Source: Diphasiastrum complanatum
Lineage: Eukaryota; Streptophyta; Lycopodiopsida; Lycopodiales; Lycopodiaceae
Length of the DNA: 64,000 nt
Assembly: GCA_029204225.1 (NCBI GenBank)
Contig: CM055108.1
Location: 24,821,670-24,885,669 of the forward strand
Reading direction: 5' to 3'
Shown: positions 12,501 through 23,879 of the stretch, one piece after another
Position numbering within the stretch: position 1 is the first letter of the stretch
How the letters are laid out: each line of letters opens with the position of its first letter
The notes under the pieces: model-generated
What the model saw: the letters and a program-made list of their open reading frames with translations, nothing else
What the model was told of the DNA's origin: nothing
The model's database searches: none
Position numbers and translations under genes: made by a program

Positions 12501-12843
12501 TAGGAACAGTCAAATCTTCCGAGAAGATTTAACTGTTGAAGGCTTGGATCTTTCTTTTCCAGTCAACTGCAAAGATGTAAGATGCTCTTCAGATGTCCTT
12601 GATCACAACAAATTAGATGTTGTAGAGGAGCTAAATGTAGACTTTACTTTCAGTGAAAATACATTTCTTGTGGACTTCAAACGCCGCAAAAGTAAGCTTC
12701 CTTCCAATGAGATTGACTCTAAAGATGGGAAAGGATTGGCCAATGGGAGGTCATGCTTGACTGGAGCAGGAAATATGTCTGAGAATCAGAAGCAGAAGCG
12801 GAGGAAGCTCTTGCGCTCAGAAATCTCTCATCAAGGACTGTAA
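3518..12843 (+). CDS. DCD-domain (Development and Cell Death) protein, three exons
   Basis: Coding exons are 3518-4117 (200 codons), 10587-10703 (39 codons) and 11023-12843 (606 codons plus stop TAA), giving 845 residues. All junctions are GT-AG and phase 0 (CTG|GTAAGT, CAG|GTACCT, acceptors ACAACAG and GATTCAG). The DCD domain begins near residue 125 (LSGIIIMCNKRTKDRIL), passes the family's aromatic/LFLFEVEDRELFGIFE core near residues 165-180, and finishes across exon 2 (VRFRALKICLPLHE) into exon 3 (VLKLMQLFQLGEAP). The other ~600 residues are Ser-rich and probably disordered. They hold two short internal repeats (YEGRELSRLYGYEGRE; GQ(D/E)VSPA(D/N)LSL) and a basic stretch near the C terminus (RRLSPEDKRKHKRS) that could be a nuclear signal. 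DCD proteins are plant-specific and linked to stress and programmed cell death; the role of this one is inferred from the domain only. Intron 1 (6.5 kb) carries a hAT transposon. A GTAAGC directly after the stop could start a 3' UTR intron. Confidence 0.87.
4985..5110. repeat. MITE-like repeat, copy related to 36880-37060
   Basis: The segment from 'gggagcgttccagatc' through 'ggatgtaaaaaaaattcca' matches the reverse complement of 36885-36990 in order: CGTT(A/G)CAAATT, T-rich stretch, TATGTGTGGGGTTGGGAAAA, CATT(C/T)AGGGATGT. It belongs to a small non-autonomous element family whose outer part carries GNNCCGGAACG-like motifs. Confidence 0.65.
5842..6204. repeat. 180-bp tandem duplication
   Basis: Copy 1 is 5842-6021 and copy 2 is 6022-6204. 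Both run from CTTCTATATGCCTTTGTAAC to CCCTAAAT(G)GCACCCTACCACTT, with only a few differences, so the duplication is fairly young. The hAT element is inserted 22 bp after copy 2. Confidence 0.9.
6226..9365 (+). mobile_element. hAT DNA transposon with TIRs and 8-bp target duplication
   Basis: The element body is 6234-9357 (3124 bp). The left end reads TGGTTGCATTCAAACGCG; the right end, reverse-complemented, reads AGGTTGCATTCAAACGATTC. Both ends are packed with subterminal TTCAAACG/CGTTTGAA repeats, usual transposase binding sites in hAT elements. Flanks are TAAGCCCA (6226-6233) and TGAGCCCA (9358-9365), an 8-bp duplication with one mismatch, the hAT hallmark. Inside is a frameshifted transposase gene in the same direction as the host gene. 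It lies in intron 1 of the DCD gene. Confidence 0.85.
6858..8968 (+). pseudogene. hAT transposase (BED finger, DUF659, dimerisation domain), frameshifted
   Basis: The ATG at 6858 starts a BED-type zinc finger (CRYCELHYQGG...HLL...C). The frame then shifts three times, near 7285, near 7540 (followed by a TAG at 7553) and near 7700. Segments in order carry the DUF659-type core (CDGWSDTRRRPIINFVG, VVQVVMDNASNC), the LDLLFEDIGALDW region, FITGHQRVLGVFRKV with TRFGYI, and the C-terminal dimerisation region (SVRWWESFGASTPELQRLA, SPCERNWSTFSLIHTKRRNRL). An acidic tail follows, ending at 8968. The last segment alone is 416 codons and uninterrupted. The protein would cut and reinsert the element, but this copy cannot make it in one piece. 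Confidence 0.85.
9520..9591. repeat. hAT-like terminal fragment
   Basis: It ends in GGATCACAATCCACTGCAACC; reversed this begins GGTTGCAGTGGATTGTGATCC, close to the sequence at 33060-33085 (GTTGCAGCGGATCGCGATCC on the minus strand). It includes a 9-bp inverted repeat (GCAGTGGAT/ATCCACTGC). Probably one end of a small hAT-derived element. Confidence 0.45.
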
Positions 12844-14661
12844 ATGAAGGTAAGCTGTGCATAATGAAGTCTTTTTTGTTCTTATTAAGGTAAGGTAACG
12901 AGTCTCTGAAATGAGAAAAAAGGTAAGGCGGCATCTTGTCGAATGCTGCAGCTTTAGACAATTTACAATGGCTTAGCTTTTGGTGGTTCTTTTATAAGAC
13001 CCGTTGACAAAAATTTGTCACGAGCTTTCTTGTTTGTCCCAAGATTCTCAACAGCTCTTGGTGGGTTGAAATCATGAGCTTTCAAATGATTTAGACACCA
13101 CAAACTTGTTGATGATTTACGTCAAGCTTTGAGAATGGTTAAGAAACTTGGCACCAACAAAAGCTATTCGTTGGCAATGTATGAGTCCAACTCTTTTTCA
13201 GTAATTGGGAACTGAAGGTGTAACACTGTCAGTTCTGCAGTTCTACTACATAAGATAGCTTGAGGGCAAGCTGGTAGCAAATCAACAAAAAGCTCAGGAA
13301 AATCATCTGCATTGCTAGTTTTGCCAGCAAACTTGATGATTTAGGGTTTTCAGTGACAAATTTTGGAAAGCCTGGGTTAAAAGGTCTTAGAGGCGATCTT
13401 GTATGGCTTTCAATAATCCCTAGGTTTGAGCAAAAGCGTTTTTAGTTTGGCAAGTTCTGAAGTTTATTCTTTTCAAAGTGTCTTTTTTTCCCCGTGTCAG
13501 AATGGAAGTCAAGTTTTGACACCCTTGCTATACTACTATGTCATTTCCTGAGAGTTAAATTTTTTTTTTTTGGTCATGTTCTTCGAATGAGTTTATTCCC
13601 TATTATAGGTATGCTATAATTGCTGTGCTGGAATTGTGTGATTTCTTGTGAAAACTTGCTGGATGGTACAAAAATAAGCACTACAGGTAGAGAGTTGACT
13701 TTTGTTGGAGCTTTGTCTTCTCAATTCATCATATTCACATGCATGCTGTGTAACAAGTCACATGACATTGGTGGGAAATGACCGTATTGGTTCTTTAAGT
13801 TGGAATTTTCAATAGCTTGGGCTGCCAATGATATAGATACTATCGAAGACTCTCAAGTAGGGTAGTCCATCGAATCAACATGATCCTCTTTTGGGAAGCC
13901 TTACAACACATCCTTACTGTTCCTTGGCTGCAACCTATTTCTTTCAGGTTGCCTATATAAATCTGAGATGCAGAAGGGTCGTCAAACTGGACAAAGTACA
14001 TTGGAAAAACAAACCTGCTATGTTCTGTTCAAGATATATCAGCAGAGTATCGGCGTATTTTATCTTTGTTAACACATTATACAAGAGACAAGCTTTTGTA
14101 CCTTCAGAAGCATTAGATTGGTTTCCTTGTCTATTTCTGTCTGATTCATTAAATTCTGTGTGACTTTGCTGAGTGATCTGAACTGTGAATGTGGACATTG
14201 TAACACTGGATCCTGTCTTTTGAATGCCATCAAAGCTTTGAGAGACTGACACTTCTTGAACATCAGATAATCTCGTTCATGTTGCAAACAAGCATCTGAC
14301 TACGTAGCCCAATGAATATTTTGAAGTTACTGCTCCTCGTCCGTCTTGGAATTCAACACCATAGTTACCAGAATACGAAAACGTTTTCAATATGGCACCC
14401 CAAAATACAGGATGAATACAGCTATCCCAAATATGCATACAGATAAATATGCCACATCATCAAATTTCCAATTTTTGTAAGACTAAGAAGGTTTTGCATT
14501 AAAAGTTTACCTTTTAGTCACATTTTAAAGTTCGAATTTCAAACCAAATAGAATACTAAGTTCTGTAATTCAGGCAGTGACGTGAAGGGAGGGTCCTGGG
14601 AAGCATTTAGCAAGCATACAAGCTCAACTAGGCTCGATGCGGGGACAGGTAGGCTTGATTT

Positions 14662-14694
14662 TGTGTGTGTGTGTGTGTGGGGGGGGGGGGGGGG
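14662..14694. repeat. (TG)n followed by a 16-G run
   Basis: A TG dinucleotide tract (14662-14678) runs straight into sixteen consecutive G (14679-14694). Such tracts are length-unstable. Confidence 0.95.
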
Positions 14695-15661
14695 AGTGGT
14701 TGAACCCTTTGTAAGTTAATCCAAATGGCCAATAACCTCTTGCTACAAGTAACATGCATTCCCCTCATAACATACAGTTTTTGAAATTTGATATAAGACT
14801 TGAATATTTGTCCTCTAAACCTAAAGCATGATCACTACCTATCTTGCAACCATTTTTCATTTTTATTCTATTCTACATAGGCAAGTAAATTGGTTGTGAA
14901 CTCAAATCCCATTAAATTTTCTTCCAATATGGATCGAAGTGACATTCTTGATTTGATCAACTTCGCATGAGAATGCAAGTGGACTTTTCTCGCTTTCTTT
15001 CATAGGTGCACTTCTATAAATTCAAACAATATTCATGCATGTCTAAAGAAGACTTAACATTCATTGCAAGCCTACACTAGAAGATAAGACTCAATTGTTT
15101 TAGTTGACACATGTAGCCAAAGTAAGTTGCAACTTTATCTAAACTCTTTTATTTCAATAGAAGCTAGTGAATTTTCTAGATTCAGCACCTTGAAATAATA
15201 GAAGTTGGGATTGGAACCCAATGAAGTATCAATCATTACCAATAAGTTATCTTCCACCAAGCTTCTTTGAAACCTTTGGCAAAAAAAATGGTTTAAGCAT
15301 ATATCAAGAAAAGTATATAGAAATATGATTGTAACATTACCATGATTAACATAGTTGGAACTAGCAGCTTGTTTACCCTTGTTACAATAGGTTGTGATGT
15401 TGTGATTGTACATCACATCATCACAAGACCAATGTAGTTTTCATATAGATTGCAGCGTCCATTCTAGTAGTCGTTCTTGTGAACACGGTAGATGCACTTT
15501 AAGTATAAAAGACCTTTGTTGAAGCGACTCGGAATTTAAAATGAAATTTAAATTTACTCGTCTTTTTATGAAGAAGGTACAATGACACTAGTGCCATCCA
15601 ACTTGGGAGAATAGGTAGAGAGTGTAGATTGATACGTTAGCTTAGGCAATGCTATTATTAA

Positions 15662-15663
15662 CC

Positions 15664-15697
<34 letters not shown>

Positions 15698-15699
15698 TA
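15662..15699. repeat. 13-C run followed by (TC)n
   Basis: Thirteen C at 15662-15674 are followed by a TC tract to 15699 and then T-rich DNA to about 15840. Confidence 0.95.
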
Positions 15700-16033
15700 T
15701 TTTCTTCTAGTCTTTTTTCTCAATTGCTTTTCTTTTTTTTCATCTCTCTCACATATTTTCTTCCAGTTTTTTTCTCCTCAATTGCTTTTTTTTCTTTTCC
15801 ATAGTTTCTCCTCTTTTGGCCCATTCTTTCTTCCTTTTTTTGCATGGTATTCAAATTTTGTTTGAGGCAATATTTTGTTTGGTGTGTTGAGTCATTTGAG
15901 GAGCCCTTATTATTGTATGGTCTTTCTTCACTAATAACTACTTGTGAGTTTATTCTTATACTCAATCTTATGACTTTTTGTACATTAGTAACACTAGGAA
16001 CAAAATAACCACGACTTGATATAACCAAATTAT

Positions 16034-16345
16034 AGCTTGATAATCACTATCAAGAACTATGTAACATGTATGAGACATGAATGAGTGACAAAATATTGTA
16101 ATCAAGATGCTTTCACATTATTCCAAGTAGGTAAAGTTTTTAGTGACCTTATGAAACTTGCAATACTACATAGAATATGGACAAGTGTATCTAGCTTGAT
16201 AATCAAGAACTATGTAACATGTATGAGACATGAATGAGTACCAAAATGTTGTAATCAAGATGCTTTCACATTATTCCAAGTAGGTAAAGTTTTAGTGACC
16301 TTATGAAACCTGCAATACTACCTAGGATATGGAAAAGTGTATCTA
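16034..16345. repeat. 159-bp tandem duplication
   Basis: Copy 1 is 16034-16192 and copy 2 is 16193-16345. Both go from AGCTTGATAATCA through ATGTAACATGTATGAGACAT to AAGTGTATCTA, with a few substitutions and small indels. Confidence 0.9.
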
Positions 16346-16572
16346 AACCCAATACATTTTAGTGAGCTTTGAAGTCTTACCTATTTCTAGCATATTATAG
16401 GCTCAGATTTTCATTGGATAATCTCTCTCAACTTGGTGTAGATTTGTTTTTAGAGAAGTTCTTGATTGAGTGGATTCTCTTACAACAAAACTTGAGTGAG
16501 AAGTTATGGGAGTGGCAAATAAAACTTGCAAGATATCAATGGCCAATCCACCTTTTGACAAATGCGAGAGGG

Positions 16573-16656
16573 AAGGTACATTACCAGGGTTAGTGTTGAT
16601 GGGTTTTCTTAGGCAAGGTACATTACCAAGGTGAGTGTTGATGAATTTTCATAGGT
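16573..16656. repeat. ~42-bp tandem duplication
   Basis: AAGGTACATTACCA(G/A)GGT followed by AGTGTTGATG occurs at 16573 and again at 16615. Confidence 0.8.
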
Positions 16657-17164
16657 GTATTTACAAAATGATAGTGATTAGGTGTAGTTGTTAATTGAGA
16701 AAAAGGCAATGGATGGGTCTGTAAAGTTTTGAAGATGAGAATATCTAATTTAAGAATGGGTAGGGTGAGTGAGACATACACCCCATGAGCCTAAAAACCA
16801 TCTTCAATAGGCGAGCATAAATGTTGAGAATGAGCGATATTTCAAATATGAAATTGTAGCAAAAAACATTTAGAGGACTTAAATAGACCATTATTGTAGG
16901 TTTGTACTAGCAAATGTGAGTTAGTTTATAATGTTAAGAGTGGAAATGAAAAGAATGATGATTTTGGGATTTTATTACACTCTCAAAGATTGTACAAAGT
17001 TTGCAAATCAAGGTGATGCACTTCTTAGAGCTTGGAATCTCATGCTAGTCACTTCTTATTGATTTCGATCACTAGATGAGTTTATCGCATGTATGCTACC
17101 GTAAATCAAAGTGTATGGATTCAATCAAATGCAAAACACAAGTAGAAACAAATAGTAGATATTA

Positions 17165-17565
17165 TGTCTCGCATATAATTAGCCCATGTCCACAACAATA
17201 AGGTTTGCTAAATGTAGACATGGTGCTAAATTAGAATACGAAAGACCAATATATATAGAGGAGGACAGACTAATTTGGATGCTATTCTACATTTGTCATT
17301 TTTGAATTCTATGTGTTTTTTAAGCTTCTCTTTGAGAGCTTTCTTGATGTGTTTTGTGATTCATGTGCGTAAAATCACATGAGAGCTTGATCACGCTCTA
17401 GATTTAGGCCCAATGTATTGAATGATTAATAATGATGAGGAACATTATCTTACTTGGCCTAATTAAGTTAAGATTGGCCAATTTCATCTAGCTTTTTTAT
17501 TTCTTGATAAGTTTCTTGATTTCTTGTTTTGTCATGCTAATTTGATTTTTATATCCCTTCAGATT
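17165..17565 (+). repeat. Dispersed repeat, inverted partner of 700-1170
   Basis: Co-linear with the reverse complement of 700-1170 over shared segments around 'atggtgctaaa', 'ttctatgtgttttttaa', 'ctctttgagagctttcttgatgt' and 'tgagagcttgatcacgctct'. This copy lacks part of the middle. Family unknown. Confidence 0.7.
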
Positions 17566-18885
17566 TGGTGGCTTTTTGAAGTTTGGTAGAGTTTCTTTCC
17601 ACTAGTTTCCTTGGTTTTTATTTTTCAGATTGATTTGATTCAATTTTTGACCTATTCATCTTAATTTGTGATTTCTTGTTTTATATCAGTAGCTCTTTCT
17701 CCTAGCTTTTAAAAGGTACTAATATTTTCTGATTCGAAGCTACAATGGCCAAGTTATGGCCATTTTAGTAAAACCATTCCCAAGTTTAGTTAAAGTTTTT
17801 CTTGTCTATTTTCTCTATTTTGGTTGTACTTTTGGCCAAATTTCTTGTTAGTAAATCTTTAGATTAGTAGATCTATGTTTTAGCTTGAATCTGAGTCAAT
17901 TTCGACCAATTTGATGAAAATTTTGTTGAATTCTCTTTGGACCTTCAATGGATTTACAATCGATCCACAAGAGGTGTTGGATGCTATTTGGATAGATCAA
18001 TCACAAATCTAATGTCTAGATAAAAAATTAGCACCTAACTAGCAAGAACAACTTGTAAATTAATCAAACTAATCAAAGAGCAGCCTCACACGTGTGAAAC
18101 TCTGTCATTGTACGGACAGTGAGCCTCACAAGATAATATTGCTCCACTTTGCAAAGAGCCCCAACCGCCTGCTAGTGGCATTGTGGGTGATGAAGGTGAT
18201 CTAGTAGAGGTGGTTGAACAATCTTATAATGTTATAGTGGATGTTGTTACATAGGACCAGTCTACTGTCTACATTGGCAAATCGAGCCATGTAGAATATT
18301 GTATATTTTGTCAATATTTTTTGTTAGTCACTTGTATGGCCAAAGTGCCACTTGTCAATCCATACCTAATGTAGGTTACCTTGAATCTAGAGGAGTGGTT
18401 GTGTTTATTTGGTAGTGATTCCTACTTTGTAGGATCTAGACCTTGATTTATGATGAGATTTGTACCTACCATGCACCTACCAAGCATAACTCTTGGATCT
18501 AGAGTAGGGTTTTCATTTTAGGACATAAAGTTGAGTCTACTTCCTTATTACATGCCAGATTTTCACCTAACTTTGCAAAGGAAGTGTCTTTTACTATGTA
18601 TTCCCATTCTCCATAGTGAGAAGATAGAGAAACTTTTATCTAGGTATTCAAATCCAAAGAGACAAGAAGCAGAAGTTGATTTATATTACTCAGCAAAGAT
18701 ACATTTACAATATGTTGATCAGATATAACATGATCAACAAGTTATCTCACTCACCAATGGAGCCAGGACTCAAATTGTCGAAGGACCAGTGTCCTTAGAC
18801 GATAGAGGAGAAGGAGAAGATGTGTGAGTACCCTAATCATTCAATGGTAGTTTCTCTTTGTATGCAATGTTCTATACCAGACCAG
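17566..18885. other. Gene-free stretch
   Basis: AT-rich DNA in which I can identify no gene. A short protein-like frame near 18150-18250 is too small to call. Confidence 0.5.
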
Positions 18886-18889
18886 ACAT

Positions 18890-19372
18890 AGTTTCTTAAG
18901 ACAGTTTATGGCTAATTTTGGCATTACACATTGGAAGGCTTTCATCAAAGTAATGAGATATATTCAAGCAACAATGGACATAGCTATGCATTCGTTATCT
19001 ATATGCAAGTTGGGCAAGAAATGTAGAAACTCGTAAATCCACATCTAGATTTACATTATTCCTTAACAACGGTTTGATTTCATGGAACACTTGTAAGAAA
19101 ACTTCAATAGTATATCGCAGCCTCTCAAGCTACAAAGGAAGCAGTGTGGTTGAGAAATTTACTTTTGGATGTTTGTATGAAACAATATGCTCCAACAATT
19201 TTATTTTGTGATAATCAAAGTGCTATTGTTTTATCGGCCAACCCCATGTCGACATGACAATTGATATTTTTACTAATGCACTAAGCTTGGATGTACACCA
19301 ACATTTTTGTGCAGAACTAAGTTTGAAGGTCAAGCCATTCATGGATTTAGATTAAGGGAAAGTGTTGGATTA
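18890..19372 (+). pseudogene. Ty1/copia pol 3' end (RNase H), degenerate
   Basis: Across shifting frames the region matches the end of a copia polyprotein: FMANFGITHWKAFIKVMRYI, a RKSTSRFT...NNGLISW segment, ATKEAVWLRNLLLD, CDNQSAIVLSANP, and a tail DIFTNALSLDVHQHFCAELSLKVKP. Several stops and frameshifts make it non-functional. It is followed by a purine-rich AAGGGAAAG and then the LTR at 19373. Confidence 0.8.
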
Positions 19373-20219
19373 TTCTCCCATAATCCTATAGTTAACCTAC
19401 ATCCATTCATTTATCTAGCTCTATAGTTTTATTCGTGTTTCTACACAGTCTGCAAGAATACACAAAAATCACTTAACATGTGGCTTCGACAACGACAAAC
19501 TACCAAAGTTGTGGAAGGTTGTTCCCATTTGTTATGAATATAACGACTTACCCAAGTGGGTTAGCAAGTAAATTTCCAAGAAGTCCTCACTGGATGGATG
19601 ACAACACATCATGGCTAAGCTTCAATTGTGACCTACGACCTTATTAGTTGCCCTAATTGGATAAGCCTAAGCGAGATTCCTCATTAGTATAAATAGTTGA
19701 ACATTATAGCGAATGATATTACATAGTTTCTACCTTGAATATTGCTAGCAGTGCTTACTGCTTGCTTCTTAGTGGAATTGTATCAAACAGAGGTATCAAT
19801 CACTCAGAGATAGTTTAGAGTATGTGGTTCCATCCGCTATTATTTTGTATTCACATTATTAGATTTATCAATCGCACTTTCTTATTGCGTTCAGTATTAT
19901 GTTGGAATGTATGCAAGCTTCTATGAAGTTATTTGTATTAGTTAAATCTCTTATTGATTAGTCTGAATTGTTGAATGATTCGATACTGCAATATTCTATA
20001 TCTATCAATCACACTATAATTGTTTGGCTACGAAATCACTTTAGTACTAATGATTTCAAAGCTAGTTACTCAAAAAACAAACGTATGATTGTCGCGATAG
20101 CTTTGTTTGTTTTTTATAGGTGTAGTCATACATTAGAGGAAGGATTATTCTGTAGAGTTTGACAATTCGTTGTTATACTTCGATTTCATTACTATCGTAT
20201 CTTCTTTCCTTCTTCCAAC
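19373..20219 (+). mobile_element. copia-type LTR, about 847 bp
   Basis: It starts TGTTGGATTATTCTCC directly after the pol remnant and ends CTTCCAACA, giving TGTTGG...CCAACA terminal symmetry. Immediately downstream stands TGGTATCATAGC, a mutated methionine-tRNA primer binding site. It is thus placed as a 3' LTR for the upstream pol and a 5' LTR for the downstream gag. Confidence 0.75.
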
Positions 20220-20745
20220 ATGGTATCATAGCTATATCTAGTATCAAAGCAACTTTGCTTGTAATCTTCATATATGGTATCAAATTTCAGTATCAAATAA
20301 TCGATTTCCAATTACAGCGTCGCATAATATCAATTCATTCTTAAGTCATCGATTTATCGAGAGACTAACTTCCAGATGGATTCTCAAAACAAAGTTGTTC
20401 TCATCGTAGACAATCTGAATGGATTCAATTACTATTTGTGGAAATTTAAGCTGAAGACCTCGTTGATTGCCAACAAGTTGTGAAATGTTCTCACATGTAT
20501 CAAATTGAAGTTTGAAGACGACACACAGTCGACTCTAAATGGAAATTGAAGGATGGTAAACCTTTTGCGCTCACCATTCTCAATATATCAGACAATCAGA
20601 TTGGCCATAGAGCAGAAGCTCAAACTTCGATCTACTCCTTCTCTTCTTTTGTTTGAGGACACTGATCCTTCGACAACTTGAGTCTTGGGTCCATTGGCGA
20701 GTGAGCTAACTTGCAATTCATCAGATTATATCTGATTAGCATATT
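20220..20745 (+). pseudogene. copia primer site and 5' gag remnant
   Basis: After the primer-site-like TGGTATCATAGC, an ATG at about 20376 begins MDSQNKVVLIVDNLNGFNYY, then LWKFKLKTSLIANKL, which fits the N terminus of copia gag (NGxNYxxWKxKxxxxL). A TGA interrupts it after about 35 codons; further gag-like sequence is shifted. Confidence 0.7.
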
Positions 20746-21700
20746 GTAGATGTACCTCTATTGAGTAATGTAATTTGTGTCTCTTTGGATTTGAATACCG
20801 TGATAGTAACGAACTTCACCCAAATTTCTCATATTGAATTCTGAGGACAACATTTGTTTTGCGTCTTTTATTAGTTTGACATTGTCGCTAAATAACAGTA
20901 TGTTGTCCACGTACAATGTAATGATGATAAAAGAATGTTGCATTGACTTGAAGTAAACATTTGAATATGAAGTGCTTGGGTTATAACCGTGATCAATAAG
21001 AAAAGTGTTGATCCTCTGAAACCAAGCTCTAGTAGATTGCTTCAAGCTGTAAAGTACTCTATGAAATTTACATACATGATTTTCTTTGTCATTGATTAGA
21101 TAACCTTTGGGCTGTATCATGTGATATCTTCTTTGATAAAACTCCATTCAGATATTTTGTTTGTACATCCATTTGATGTATCTCTAGATTCGTTACAACA
21201 ACATACGATAGTAGAAGTCTGATTGAATAATGCTTTACTACCGGACTGAAAGTCTCAGCATAGTCAATATTTGGGATCTGAGAAAATCCATGTGCAACAA
21301 GTCGAGCTTTCCTTCGACTGATACTTTCATCCACTTTGTATTTGATCTTGAATATCCATTTACAATAAACTACATTTCTATTGATTGGTAATTCGACAAT
21401 AGTCCAAGCCAAGCACGGTCACTTGCAGAGTAACAATGAGTAAGCCTATATAGATATCCTTGCCATTTTCCAAGTGCAAGGATTCTATTTGCCTTATCAA
21501 GAATTTACACGAGTCTGATCCAAACTCCACCTTATGTTCTAAATCAATGATTCTGCTAACACACAATAGGTTTGTTGCAAGATTTAGGACATACAAAACT
21601 TTTGGAATGAGTTTGGATTTATCACTATGAAAACTCGGCTTGACAATACCTTCACTTTCCATCATGTATGAGCTATTGTCTCCAAGGTGTGTTGGAGTTG
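20746..21700 (-). pseudogene. Ty1/copia reverse transcriptase and gag-pre-integrase remnant
   Basis: On the minus strand, 21665-21480 encodes a pre-integrase type segment (VLYVLNLATNLLCVSRI). The frame then passes with little spacing to the start of reverse transcriptase (CKWIFKIKYKVDESISRRKARLVAHGFSQ, 21412-21150). A one-base shift follows and the domain continues at 21147-20758 (QPKGYLI, LYSLKQSTRAWFQRI). The catalytic motif reads YVDNILLF instead of YVDD. The integrase is missing between the first two segments. It lies head-to-head with the sense gag at 20376. Confidence 0.85.
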
Positions 21701-22215
21701 AACCTTACTCCTACTCATCCTAACTGCCCTACCGCCTTCTAAGTAAATCACTCTCTCAAAAGGATCTACAAAATATAATTGTTTTTCGCAACAGTCTGCA
21801 TTTTTACTCGCAAACTTCAACAATCGAAGAACCCAACAAATTTTTCATACTTCACTTTCGGGCCATACACAAAGTATTTTGCGAAAAATGAGACAATGTG
21901 TTTAGTCTAGATTTCGGTCCATTTTGGACACTTCCAAAAATGCGACACTTTCCCCGAAGAATGCAAAAAATGCGACATTCTGCAGATTTACACGGGGTTT
22001 CAGGTATAGACTGTCAATGTCTTCACGCTCCAATAACAAGTGTTCTAATTGATCAGCTGTTAAATGATCTTGTAATTGTAAAGTTAGAATAATGAAAGAT
22101 TATCCAGCTACTATATATGAAAGGAGCATTGTAGATAGACGAGAGGCAAGATGATACATAAAGATACTCCAATAGAGATCTTATGACCAAAAACAGGTCT
22201 TCTAGTACCTGACTT

Positions 22216-22378
<163 letters not shown>

Positions 22379-22664
22379 ATATTCAGAACCATAGCAATTG
22401 TTTTGTTTCTATAAGTGGGATCACGCGCTTATCAGTGCAATTGTATTGTGATCTGATTGTTATTATTACAACATCAATATACAAATTCACTATTGTTCTA
22501 ACTCTTGCATTTTTTTGAATGTTAATTACTCTCACTCTACCTCCGTAATTATCATAAACGAAGAAATGTATGGCTGTCTTTGACGCCTAATTGTATTTAC
22601 ATTTCTTTATCAGAATATCAATATCAGAGCATTGCATGGTTGTCTCAAACACCTAATTTTTTCT

Positions 22665-22785
<121 letters not shown>

Positions 22786-22799
22786 GGTAGTCTACTAAG

Positions 22800-23875
22800 A
22801 CTTCTACACTGATACTCATTATTAACACAATCAGAACAGCTCTATAATCTCCGTTCTCCAAGTAATCCAAGATCCTAATAACATTAGTATTCTTCATTGG
22901 TTTTCTCAGTTGGTGTGAGGTCTGATAAGCCCAAAGTTTATTCCGCATTCACCGCACCCAAGAAGAGTGGTGTCAGAGCCACAACAACAAGGTGAACAAA
23001 CTTCTTCGTATTATAGGTTGAATAGTCGTGAAACCATTCTTTATGGCTTGTTATATATTGTGTAGCTCTAGAATTGTTGGACATGTTGATGGTTCACCAT
23101 AAAAGCATTATTCTCATCTTCACCATTAGGGTTCTGTGATGTTTGTGCTACTACATTGGCTTGTTGGCCAGCTATTTCTTATTGTTCTTGTTGAACTTGA
23201 GGATTCTATAGTCCTATATTTTGTGATTCAATCTCTTGTAGTATTTGTAAAACATCTTTTTCTTGTTCTAAGTAGGTTGCTTATTACAATTCTAGATTGT
23301 TTGTTGTGGCTAGTTCTGAACTTGATCATTCTCGAATGCCTTCTAATTGTGTTGCTTCTTCGAATCTATCTCGGAGTACAAAGCATGTGAGTCTTTAATG
23401 GAGGATGAAGATGCACCATTCCTACAAGTGTTCTCCTGCAGCAGCATAGTAATGACTATGGATAACAAAAGATCAGACTAGGTCAAAATGACCATCACCT
23501 AGTTCTCATATGATGACGACAAACTAGATAACAAGGTTATAACCGAATCAGAGTCCTCAACTGTCTTTACGGTTCACTTACGAGTTGCACGAATTACTTA
23601 CGAGTTTCATTGTGGGCTCTTTACGTGTTCCTTTCGGGCTCTTTATGGGTGATAATCATAATGCCTCGTAAGAGGAAGCCGTATGGGCTCCTTATGAGTT
23701 TTTTATGGGAAGTAATTGATAAAGTAAGAAGGCTTCAAATCGTAAGGACTGCATGAATGGAACTAGATTAGCTTATGGATTTAGGGAGAAGGGATAAACC
23801 CAACAGAACAACTTGCTTTGATTGACAGGAGTATGAATCATAGAAGAAAAAAAAATAGGTGTGCTTTAGGATATC
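22800..23875. other. Gene-free stretch with a primer-site-like sequence
   Basis: GTGGTGTCAGAGCC at about 22968 resembles a retrotransposon primer binding site, but I could not delimit an LTR before it or gag after it. Around 23575-23700 the motifs TTACGAGTT, CTCTTTA(C/T)G and GGGCTC recur in both orientations, as in subterminal regions of DNA transposons. No gene is supported. Confidence 0.4.
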
Positions 23876-23879
23876 GATA

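Larger units (their letters stand above)
12844..16030. other. Gene-free stretch after the DCD gene
   Basis: The first few hundred bases are probably the 3' UTR and terminator of the DCD gene, but no clear AATAAA stands near the stop. The rest is AT-rich with two simple repeats. No domain is recognisable in any short open frame. Confidence 0.55.

Noticed and set aside
22960-22985. GTGGTGTCAGAGCC as the start of another retrotransposon
   Set aside because: Without a definable LTR before it or gag after it the match to a primer site may be chance.
23136-23390. 84-codon very hydrophobic frame that looks like a membrane protein
   Set aside because: T-rich DNA gives Leu/Val/Phe codons by chance; no start context, splice sites or homologue recognised.
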